Shown here piece after piece: positions 10,919 through 19,033 of a DNA stretch of 64,000 nucleotides. The DNA lies in the NCBI GenBank assembly GCA_016933635.1, contig JAFGAP010000197.1, positions 38,492-102,491 on the forward strand, given 5' to 3'. The first letter of the stretch is position 1; each line of letters opens with the position of its first letter. The notes beneath the pieces are model-generated. The model saw only the letters and a program-made list of their open reading frames with translations. It ran no database searches and was not told the DNA's origin. The position numbers and the translations under genes were made by a program. The DNA is from Kosmotogaceae bacterium. Its GTDB lineage: Bacteria; Thermotogota; Thermotogae; Petrotogales; Kosmotogaceae.

Positions 10919-12559
10919 ATGAATGCTCTTATCATAGACGGATACACCGATGAGCCGGCAGCCTTCGGTGTGCCACCGTACATTTCACCAAGGATTCGCG
11001 CTATTGCAGGAGCCTTTCTGTTGAAAGGTATCGAAACAGATTATCTCACAATAGACTCGGTAAGGCAAGAAGGACTGTGGGAGAAAGGCAACGATTATGA
11101 CTTCCTAATCGTATTTGGGGGAGTCACTACTTCCGGAAGATACATTGGAGAAACTCCGATTTCAAGTTCCGAAATATCTCTTCTGCTCAAATCAAATTCC
11201 GATCCCACGAAAATCGTCAGCGGCCCGGTGGTATCTGTCGGATACACTTTGAGAGGTGGGACCACGGCCTTCACCCCTGACTTTCGAGAAGCGGACTACC
11301 TCTTGAAAAATGAGTTTGAAGTTGCAGATTTTTTGGGCCTAGACTCGGGTGGGTCTCGTTACTCTCTACTTAACAGACTTTATCCGGCCGGTGCCTATGT
11401 AATCAGGCTTCATCCTTGTTTCCCAGATTTGATGGTTGAAATCGATATTTCCTCTGGTTGCGAGAGGCTCGATGGGTACTGTTCGTTCTGCACTGAATCC
11501 ATTCTTTATGGCGCCTTTGAATGGAGAAGTATAGAAGGAATTGTCGCTGAATTCGAGAAGTTTAAGGAAGTTGGAGTAAAGGCAATAAGATTCGGAAGGA
11601 GTGCAAATGTAATTGCATATGGATATGACAGGAAACGAGACACTCTCGATCCATCCTTGAGCGAAGAACTCTTCAAATCAGCGAGGAGTATCATACAGCC
11701 TGAAGTCTTTCATATTGACAATGGAAATCCAATCTTTATCGCTCACCATCCGTTGGAATCCAGATCGGTCATAGAATCCGTAGTTAGGTATAATACCGCT
11801 GGGGACACCATATCATTTGGGGTTGAGAGCTTTGACAACGAAGTCCGTTCCTTGAACAATCTTGGTGGCAGCGTACAAGACATAATGTTTTCAATCGAAC
11901 TGGTAAACGAAATCGGCAAAAAAAGAGTTGAAGGAGTGCCGAAGCTCTTGCCGGGAATCAATTTACTTTACGGCCTTCCTGGACAGGGTAGAAAGAGTTT
12001 CGACATTTACTACGATGAGCTTGTCAGTATTCGAGAAAGGGGTCTTCTTTTGAGAAGAATCAACATCAGACAGACAATGATCTTTCCTGGCGCCCGGATA
12101 TTCAGTATGACTAGACAAAAAATCGACCACAGACTATTCGAAAAACACGAACAGCGCGTAAGAAAAGAGATAGACGCCGAAATGCTGAAGAAGACCTTCC
12201 CACTGGGAGCGATCATCCGTGGTGTAATCCCTGAATTTAGCGAGGGGATGATTCACTTCGGCAGACCGCTCGGTACATATCCTATTCTTGTCGGTAGCCC
12301 CATAGGGTTTGAAGAAAGAACCAATTTTGTAGTAGTAGACCATGGAATGAGATCCATTACCGGTCTTCCAGTTGGGACAGAACTTAACAGCCTCGGTGAA
12401 AGAGAAATGAGGTTCATCCCGGGAATTGGAAGAGACAGGGCAAAGTCCCTTGTGATAAAGAGACCAAAAACAAAAGAAGATCTAATCAAGATTGTTGGTC
12501 CAGAAACATACAAAACACTGTCATTGATAAAGACAGAACTGGGAGGAACGCAGCTATGA
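10919..12559 (+). CDS. Radical SAM protein with C-terminal helix-hairpin-helix (COG1031-like)
   Basis: 'DISSGCERLDGYCSFCTES' cysteine cluster; HhH 'MRFIPGIGRDRAKSLVIKRPKTKEDLIKIVG'. Confidence 0.8.
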   Translation: MNALIIDGYTDEPAAFGVPPYISPRIRAIAGAFLLKGIETDYLTIDSVRQEGLWEKGNDYDFLIVFGGVTTSGRYIGETPISSSEISLLLKSNSDPTKIVSGPVVSVGYTLRGGTTAFTPDFREADYLLKNEFEVADFLGLDSGGSRYSLLNRLYPAGAYVIRLHPCFPDLMVEIDISSGCERLDGYCSFCTESILYGAFEWRSIEGIVAEFEKFKEVGVKAIRFGRSANVIAYGYDRKRDTLDPSLSEELFKSARSIIQPEVFHIDNGNPIFIAHHPLESRSVIESVVRYNTAGDTISFGVESFDNEVRSLNNLGGSVQDIMFSIELVNEIGKKRVEGVPKLLPGINLLYGLPGQGRKSFDIYYDELVSIRERGLLLRRINIRQTMIFPGARIFSMTRQKIDHRLFEKHEQRVRKEIDAEMLKKTFPLGAIIRGVIPEFSEGMIHFGRPLGTYPILVGSPIGFEERTNFVVVDHGMRSITGLPVGTELNSLGEREMRFIPGIGRDRAKSLVIKRPKTKEDLIKIVGPETYKTLSLIKTELGGTQL

Positions 12560-13551
12560 AACAGAGGGTCGTCATAGTTACGACAGGTGGGACGATCGCT
12601 ATGATTACGGATCCTGCGACTGGTGCTTCTGTACCGGCTCAGGGATTGAACAAACACGTGGCGGACGTCGACGGACTTAGAGATGTGGCCTGTACCGAGC
12701 ACTACGAGTTTTCAAACATTCCAAGTCCTTACATAAATCCCGAGACGATGTGGGAGCTTTCCAAGGTAGTTCAGAGACTTCTCCGTAGAGAGGAAGTATG
12801 TGGGGTAGTGATAACACACGGCACTGATACTCTAGAAGAAACTGCGTATTTTCTTGATCTGACAGTCAGAAGCGAGAAACCGATAATCTGTACTGCTGCA
12901 ATGAGAAACATCGATGAAATGGGAACCGATGGACCTAGAAATGTATTGTCCTCAGTTAGAGTTGCAGTCAGTCCCCTTGCGATCGGAATGGGGACAATGG
13001 TATGCCTGAACGATGAAATCCATGCCGCCAGAGAGGTCACAAAGACATACACTAGCAATGTTGCTACTTTTGACTCTCCCGGTCATGGACCACTAGGAAT
13101 CGTGGATGAAGACACCGTGATTTTCTTCAGAAAACCTTTGTTGAGGACAGTGTTCAATGTTGAAAAGATCGAATCAAAAATTGCCCTTGTAAAAACCTTT
13201 ACAGGAGATGACGGTTCGATACTCCGGATTCTTCCCGATCTTGGATTTAAAGGGTTAGTTCTCGAAACATTTGGAAGAGGAAATGTGCCTGTAGAAGTGT
13301 ATCACGTAGTAAAATACCTAATAGAAGAGAAAGTAGTTCCGGTAATCATTACTTCAAGGTGCTTCAAAGGCCGTGTTCTTGGAGTTTATGGATATGTTGG
13401 TGGAGGAAAGAGTCTAGCCGATCTTGGCGCAATCTTCGCTCAGGAACTATCCCCAATTAAAGCAAGAATTAAACTTATCGTGCTTATGGGGATCACAAAG
13501 GAGATTTCGGAGATTGAAAGACTCTTTAAACTCCCTTTGAAGGGGGCATAA
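12556..13551 (+). CDS. L-asparaginase family protein
   Basis: 'IVTTGGTIAM', 'GVVITHGTDTLEETAYFLDLTV'; ATGA overlap with upstream gene. Confidence 0.93.
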   Translation: MKQRVVIVTTGGTIAMITDPATGASVPAQGLNKHVADVDGLRDVACTEHYEFSNIPSPYINPETMWELSKVVQRLLRREEVCGVVITHGTDTLEETAYFLDLTVRSEKPIICTAAMRNIDEMGTDGPRNVLSSVRVAVSPLAIGMGTMVCLNDEIHAAREVTKTYTSNVATFDSPGHGPLGIVDEDTVIFFRKPLLRTVFNVEKIESKIALVKTFTGDDGSILRILPDLGFKGLVLETFGRGNVPVEVYHVVKYLIEEKVVPVIITSRCFKGRVLGVYGYVGGGKSLADLGAIFAQELSPIKARIKLIVLMGITKEISEIERLFKLPLKGA

Positions 13552-13552
13552 A

Positions 13553-14995
13553 GTGAGTCGTGAGATTTTTAAAAAACCTCGTTTCAATGCTGCAGTTTTC
13601 ACTCTGTTCTACCTGGCTCTCTTTTTTATGGTATTCTCAGTTTCGCTGCGAACGGCAGTGATTCTTTTCGCAACGTTCACGGTTGTTATGATATTGGAAC
13701 CGTGGGCAAGATTTGCAGAAAGAAGCTTTCGCATCAAGAGGTCGATCTCTCTTGGCATAGGGCTAGCGGTTATTTTTTCGGGTCTCACGCTGCTGATCGT
13801 GTTCCTCACTACCCCCGTTGCAAAAGAAGCTTCCAAGTTCTATAACATAGTAAGAGACTTCTTTCCCTCCGTTGAAGAGACCAAAATAACTTCTTTCGAA
13901 GTGAATGCAAACATAGATATATTTCTTTCCGAAGAGGAGTTTCTTTCAAAACTCTCTCCAGAAGAGGTCGAATCCTTGGATCTGCTGTCCAAAGATCTCA
14001 AACATTACTACTCAGAGATCATGAACCCGATCACTGCAGACTCGGAAGGCCTGAATGAGGATCTTGCCTTACTCGAGGAGACCCTGAAAAACAGGAGCGA
14101 TTATGTCGTAATTATCAGCAGCAGTAAGCAGAAAAAAGCTTCATATGAAGAGATATTCAAAATCATTTCGACTTACCTTAACTCAGAAGCAGCGGAACAG
14201 CTTTCAGCAACCGTTCTGGAAAATGCAATGATTATCCAGTCACAAGAACTGTGGCGCGACGTAGTTGATTACTTCATGCCGAAAAATGTCGACCCATCAA
14301 GACAAAGAGCCACCTACGAAAGTGTGAGAAACTTCCTAATTCAAGTGCAGAACAGCTTTATGGAATTTCTGCCTGATATACTTGAGAAGATTCCAAGCTT
14401 CGTAACCAGTACGGGACTTGTACTATTCTTCACTATAGTTGGCGCGATTTACCTGAGTTACTACTTCCTCACTGTGAAGGATTTAATTCCAAGATTCTAC
14501 CCCAAGAAAGTGCGTGGAATAGCTTTGAACTTCCTGGCAGATACCTACAATAATCTAGAGAGATATGTAATTTCCGTCGTAGTAATCGCCTTGATCGTTG
14601 GGGTGGTTGTTGGCATCGCTGTGCATTCCATGGGTCTTAAATACAGTCTTTTGATGGGTATGTGGGCCGCCTTCACAAATCTAATACCCATTGTTGGGGT
14701 CCCTCTTGAGTTCGTTCCTCTTTTCTTACTCGCTGTGTCTACTCAGGATCTGGTTCTTGTAATCGTCCTTATGATAATACTAGTTATTGTGCACGCTTCT
14801 GCGTTTATACTCTTCCTGGTATTCATGAAGGGATACAACAGGATAAACCCTGTAATAATTATCTTGATGATTGTTATCGCCGGACAGCTCTGGGGGCTTT
14901 TTGGGGCAATTATTGCCGTGCCTTTTGCAATAATCCTTAAGATGATGTGGATTCATTTCTTTTCTCCTATGCTCGAGGATGAGGATCTAGAGTAG
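13553..14995 (+). CDS. AI-2E/PerM family transporter-like membrane protein (GTG start)
   Basis: Multiple TM segments with C-terminal AI-2E-type block 'LMGMWAAFTNLIPIVGVPLEFVPLFLLA...GQLWGLFGAIIAVPFAIILK'. Confidence 0.8.
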   Translation: MSREIFKKPRFNAAVFTLFYLALFFMVFSVSLRTAVILFATFTVVMILEPWARFAERSFRIKRSISLGIGLAVIFSGLTLLIVFLTTPVAKEASKFYNIVRDFFPSVEETKITSFEVNANIDIFLSEEEFLSKLSPEEVESLDLLSKDLKHYYSEIMNPITADSEGLNEDLALLEETLKNRSDYVVIISSSKQKKASYEEIFKIISTYLNSEAAEQLSATVLENAMIIQSQELWRDVVDYFMPKNVDPSRQRATYESVRNFLIQVQNSFMEFLPDILEKIPSFVTSTGLVLFFTIVGAIYLSYYFLTVKDLIPRFYPKKVRGIALNFLADTYNNLERYVISVVVIALIVGVVVGIAVHSMGLKYSLLMGMWAAFTNLIPIVGVPLEFVPLFLLAVSTQDLVLVIVLMIILVIVHASAFILFLVFMKGYNRINPVIIILMIVIAGQLWGLFGAIIAVPFAIILKMMWIHFFSPMLEDEDLE

Positions 14996-16099
14996 CTCGT
15001 TTTTCAGCTTTTCGAGTTCGGAAATCGATCTGATGGCTTTACTAGCAATATGAACCTTCACTGAGTACAACATCGAGGGCTCATAAAGGTCATCTTCTGC
15101 TAATCTGTTCTTTGCCTTTTCAACTGAACTTGGGTTTCCGTCTTCTAACATAATGCAAGCACCTCTGCTAGTAAAGACTATTAAGTCTCTTTCTCTAAAT
15201 ATCCCGGCGATTTCGCTCTGAATCACATTAGTGGCTTCGACGCTTTTCTCAGAGCCACCCGATACAGAAACAATCAACAAGTATACTTCTTCATTATCAG
15301 CTATCATTTTCTCAATGCGCTTGAAGAAGGGGCCGGGCTCTAAGACTTTTGCACCAACATCTAGATTACTTCCCGAGTAGTCAGGTTTCTCATTTCTTGG
15401 AGCACTCGTTTCTAGATCGTATGACATCTTTTTGACTGACTCAATCTCGCTTTCTATACTCTGTGTATCACTAATAATGTCTCTCATCTTTCTTGCGGCA
15501 TGATTCGAGGGCTTGAGTAGAATTAGTCGTTCATTGTACGTCATGGCTTCAGAAAACCTATTGAGTGTGATGAGGAGTTTTCTCAGTTCAGTAATAGCAC
15601 TAATCTCAAGATAGAGATAGTGCCTCTGAAATTGCTTAACCCATGAAGAAAATCCAAAATCGCTCATGAAATCTCCCTTATACAATTCCACTGCTTCTTT
15701 CAACTTTTCCACCTGAGACTCCGGAGAAAGCTTTTTATGGGCCTCTTCTAGAAGAACTTCGAATTCTATGAAATCAGCAACTGCTCCTTCGGGAATGTTA
15801 ACCCATGTCATGGAACGCGCATTTGTGACGATGCTGCTAGAGGATTCTAGTTTTGTACACTCTATCAATGCCTTTCTGAGAAGATAAATCGTGGAGTTCA
15901 GATTCTGCTTCGCCTTTTCGTAGTTCATCCCCGGCCAAAAGAGCTCGAATATTTTCTCATTGGGAATCTTAGTCGTGTGATTAGCCAGAAGAAATGCGAA
16001 AAACTCACATGCTTTCTGTGAGCCACAAAAGGATCTGCAACAAGCGACCCCATCCAGCAGTAACCGAAATCCTCCGAACGACAAAATCTCTAATCTCAC
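14987..16099 (-). CDS. SARP/BTAD-type transcriptional regulator
   Basis: N-terminal winged-helix 'LEILSFGGFRLLLDG...KIFELFWPGMNYEKAKQNLNSTIYLLRKAL' plus bacterial transcriptional activation (TPR-like) domain 'EAVELYKGDFMSDF'. Confidence 0.75.
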   Translation of the reverse strand: MRLEILSFGGFRLLLDGVACCRSFCGSQKACEFFAFLLANHTTKIPNEKIFELFWPGMNYEKAKQNLNSTIYLLRKALIECTKLESSSSIVTNARSMTWVNIPEGAVADFIEFEVLLEEAHKKLSPESQVEKLKEAVELYKGDFMSDFGFSSWVKQFQRHYLYLEISAITELRKLLITLNRFSEAMTYNERLILLKPSNHAARKMRDIISDTQSIESEIESVKKMSYDLETSAPRNEKPDYSGSNLDVGAKVLEPGPFFKRIEKMIADNEEVYLLIVSVSGGSEKSVEATNVIQSEIAGIFRERDLIVFTSRGACIMLEDGNPSSVEKAKNRLAEDDLYEPSMLYSVKVHIASKAIRSISELEKLKNELL

Positions 16100-16498
16100 T
16101 GATCGCCTCCCAAGAACACTTTTGTTAAGGGAAAAATTGGTAGAAAATGTTTCATCATTTTCTTATTGTATATAGATTTGGAAAACAATTAATTATATCA
16201 AATCCCAACATGAAGACCAATTCCAGGAGAGTGTTATAGCTGCTCAAACGTACAAGTCACATAGGTCGTTCGACCAATGTTGCAAATAGCTCGGTTCAGA
16301 ACTATCATCAGATATCACAAGACTTTGCTTGTTCTTTCACTAATCGTTCATTATTATCATTGTTTTTCTATAGTCCTTATAGAGCGATAGTCATCATGTC
16401 CAAGCATTAATTAGTGCTAGAATTCTTCTGCAAGAGTTACTAATCTCTTAATCATATCCAAAATTTTCGATTCTGCGGTTCTGAGCAATGGAGAGTGC

Positions 16499-17539
16499 AT
16501 GATGAAAAAAAAGGCGTGTATCTTCGCTCTGTTAGTAATCAGTACTTTTATTTTCAGCAGCTTCATCCCTCTATACAATTTCAATAAAGAAACTGGCATT
16601 TGGGAAAAGGGGTACTATTCATTGTCACCCGTCGCTGAAATCGACGCTTTCCGTAGGTTCGAAAGAATTGAAGACTCTGAAGAAGGTGAAGTCGCTTTCT
16701 CAACTGCTCAAAGTGTTTTTCCAGAAGAAGCTGAGGTTTTCAATATTGTACTTGCACAGAATAGTATCGCTGGAACACTTGTTGTTTGGAACGACAAAGA
16801 GTTTCTTTATGTCGAATTCAACTTGAATCCGGACCTTTTTATGGAAGAGAGCAATGTCAATTGTACAGTGATGCCTCCGGACAAAAACCCTGTTCCCGGA
16901 CAATTCGATTACAAGACGGTTCATAACCCTCAGACTGGCCACTACCTCTACGAGATTCCTCTAATCAGTTTGAATCCGCCGGAGCACGCTTGGGAAACCG
17001 GAACAGAGTTATACATACTTGCGCATGCAGTTGTTAACGGAACGTTCAATGGTAATAGCTTGTTCAAAGAAACTGCTTGGTGCGGAGACATTGAATGGGA
17101 CGGCGGGGGAAAATGGTTCTGGTACCTGAAATACGAGATCGAAGAGCCTCCTTCGTACATCTGTGTTGATCTTTCAGGTACGTTATCCAGCTGGTTCGTG
17201 AGGAAACCGGGCGACTACTTCGCCAATCCAATTACTGGAAGTATTAAAGCGAGTCATGATTTTGCGATAACCTTTTCGGGCTTCAACAACCTCGTCGAAG
17301 AACTCACTGGAGAGACCATGGAAATCTTCTACAGCTTTTCTGAAAACAGTCCTTCTATAGATCAATGGATCGGTGCACTAGACCTCAACCTGTTCAACAT
17401 AGATCTGCCTGCAACCGAAGGGATGGTATTTAATATCTGGCAGAGGATCATAAACGACAACCAGAGTACTGGAGTTTACTCAAACGGGGGGGTGATAACT
17501 TTCACGCTGAAAAATGTGCAGATAGAGATAGTCGAATGA
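16499..17539 (+). CDS. Secreted protein, N-terminal unique domain plus 'WFVRKPGDY' domain (paralog A)
   Basis: Signal peptide MMKKKACIFALLVISTFIFSS; C-terminal block SSWFVRKPGDYFANPITGSIKASHDFAITFSGFNNL related to the next two ORFs. Confidence 0.8.
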   Translation: MMKKKACIFALLVISTFIFSSFIPLYNFNKETGIWEKGYYSLSPVAEIDAFRRFERIEDSEEGEVAFSTAQSVFPEEAEVFNIVLAQNSIAGTLVVWNDKEFLYVEFNLNPDLFMEESNVNCTVMPPDKNPVPGQFDYKTVHNPQTGHYLYEIPLISLNPPEHAWETGTELYILAHAVVNGTFNGNSLFKETAWCGDIEWDGGGKWFWYLKYEIEEPPSYICVDLSGTLSSWFVRKPGDYFANPITGSIKASHDFAITFSGFNNLVEELTGETMEIFYSFSENSPSIDQWIGALDLNLFNIDLPATEGMVFNIWQRIINDNQSTGVYSNGGVITFTLKNVQIEIVE

Positions 17540-17589
17540 GCACGGAACTCTTTAGTGCAAATACAGGAAATGAGAAAGGGGGCAAGTAT

Positions 17590-18270
17590 ATGAAAAGGAC
17601 AATGATTCTGCTGCTCTTCCTGCTGGTAACCCTTGTGGTCTCCTTCGCTCAGTCTGAAGTTGATGTCTGGCAATTCAATACAGAGACCGGTGAATGGGAT
17701 ATGAATGCCGGAAACGCGAGAGCATTGACCAGCATGCCGACACAGGGCAGCTGCAACAAGGTTAATTGGGAGATACTCATTACCACCGAAGCACAAGTCG
17801 CCCAGTGGTGCAAGTGGGAGATCAACGGCACGAAATGGACTTGGTTCGTGAGAAAGCCAGGTGACTACTACACTAACTCTGTGTACTTCTTCCTCCAAAG
17901 CAACGGAGATGTAGTGCTCAGCGCGACAGGATTCTCCGACCTGGAGTACTATCTTCCCGACCAGGGAGTCAACAGGTTTATCGAAACCTACTGGTTCGCC
18001 ACGCTTGATCCAGGGGCAGTTCCGGGAATCGACGACTGGACGAGAGCCGAAGAAGTGAACGGCTCTATACTGGTCGAAGATAGTCGCGAGTTGCACGAAG
18101 GCTTGAAAGCCTATCTCTGGAACAGAATAAAGGTAGTTGAGTGCAACTCGGCCTGCATTTACCGAGACTCTGGAACGATAACCATTACCCTCAAGAACCA
18201 GAAACCGTGGATTACAGATGACGGTGAGTATGTGGAGCCTCTCACCGAATTCGTAACCACATTGAGATGA
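17590..18270 (+). CDS. Secreted tryptophan-rich protein, 'GTKWTWFVRKPGDY' domain (paralog B)
   Basis: Signal peptide MKRTMILLLFLLVTLVVSFAQ; start after GAAAGGGGGC; homologous to 18284-18961. Confidence 0.82.
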   Translation: MKRTMILLLFLLVTLVVSFAQSEVDVWQFNTETGEWDMNAGNARALTSMPTQGSCNKVNWEILITTEAQVAQWCKWEINGTKWTWFVRKPGDYYTNSVYFFLQSNGDVVLSATGFSDLEYYLPDQGVNRFIETYWFATLDPGAVPGIDDWTRAEEVNGSILVEDSRELHEGLKAYLWNRIKVVECNSACIYRDSGTITITLKNQKPWITDDGEYVEPLTEFVTTLR

Positions 18271-18283
18271 AGGGGGTGAAGAC

Positions 18284-18961
18284 ATGAAAAAATTCACTCT
18301 AATCGTTTTTTTCGTAATAGTTGGATGCATGTTACTTGCGGTGGCAGATGATCCCATTGAAAAGGACGTCTTTGCCTACGAGGGCGATCCCGTAAATGCC
18401 AGAGCTTTCTATTCGACACCCGCCGGTGGCTCTTGCAACAAGACTGTTTGGGCCTTCGACATAGAAGTTGAGGCTCAGATCGCCCAGTGGATATCATGGT
18501 CGATCGGCGGTACCAAGTGGACATGGTTCGTAAGAAAGCCGGGCGAGTATTTCGCAGACTGCATCGAATTCTCGGTAAAGAGCAACAGCGATGTGGGATT
18601 CACCTTCAGCGGGTTCCATGATCTAGAGTACACGCTCGGTGCGACGGCGAGCGTAAATCCAGTAATCCCAGTTTGGTATAATTTTGGTAGCATACTCACC
18701 GACGTACTGCCGCCAAACAATCCAAATCCCTGGTTTCCTGCTGAAGAACTGAATAATGTTAAGACCTATATCGAAGACAGCGAGATGCTTCACAATGGCT
18801 GGGTAACCAAACTCTGGACAAGGATAAAAGTCGTCGAGTGCAATTCGGCCTCGACCTATCGCGCCACAGGAAAAGTCACGATCACTCTGCTCAACCAGAA
18901 ACCATGGATAATTCCGGAAACGGGAGAGTACGTTCCCGACCTAGTTGCGCACGTGAAGTAA
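18284..18961 (+). CDS. Secreted tryptophan-rich protein, 'GTKWTWFVRKPGEY' domain (paralog C)
   Basis: Signal peptide MKKFTLIVFFVIVGCMLLAVA; shares GGSCNK, WTWFVRKPG, IKVVECNSA and NQKPWI blocks with paralog B. Confidence 0.83.
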   Translation: MKKFTLIVFFVIVGCMLLAVADDPIEKDVFAYEGDPVNARAFYSTPAGGSCNKTVWAFDIEVEAQIAQWISWSIGGTKWTWFVRKPGEYFADCIEFSVKSNSDVGFTFSGFHDLEYTLGATASVNPVIPVWYNFGSILTDVLPPNNPNPWFPAEELNNVKTYIEDSEMLHNGWVTKLWTRIKVVECNSASTYRATGKVTITLLNQKPWIIPETGEYVPDLVAHVK

Positions 18962-18994
18962 TTCTCGAAGCGCAAATGTCTAGATGAATTTCCT

Positions 18995-19020
18995 CCCCGG
19001 GAGGAACTTACCTCCCGGGG
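18995..19020 (+). terminator. GC-rich hairpin between paralog C and the Ig-like gene (attenuator or terminator candidate)
   Basis: CCCCGGGAGG-AACTTA-CCTCCCGGGG: 10-bp perfect stem, 6-nt loop; weak T tract, so not a canonical terminator. Confidence 0.6.
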
Positions 19021-19033
19021 GTTTCAGGGGGGT

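Noticed and set aside
12253-12702. 149-aa minus-strand ORF across the radical SAM/asparaginase junction
   Set aside because: Antisense to two well-supported genes; no independent evidence.
16502-16512. A8 tract directly after the start codon of paralog A, considered as a phase-variation switch
   Set aside because: ATGATGAAAAAAAAG is ordinary for a Lys-rich signal peptide; a single A8 without population variation data is not evidence.
17476-18357. 293-aa minus-strand ORF opposite the secreted paralogs
   Set aside because: The + strand reading has signal peptides, RBSs and homologous repeats; the minus ORF covers two homologous + genes and looks like a mirror artefact.
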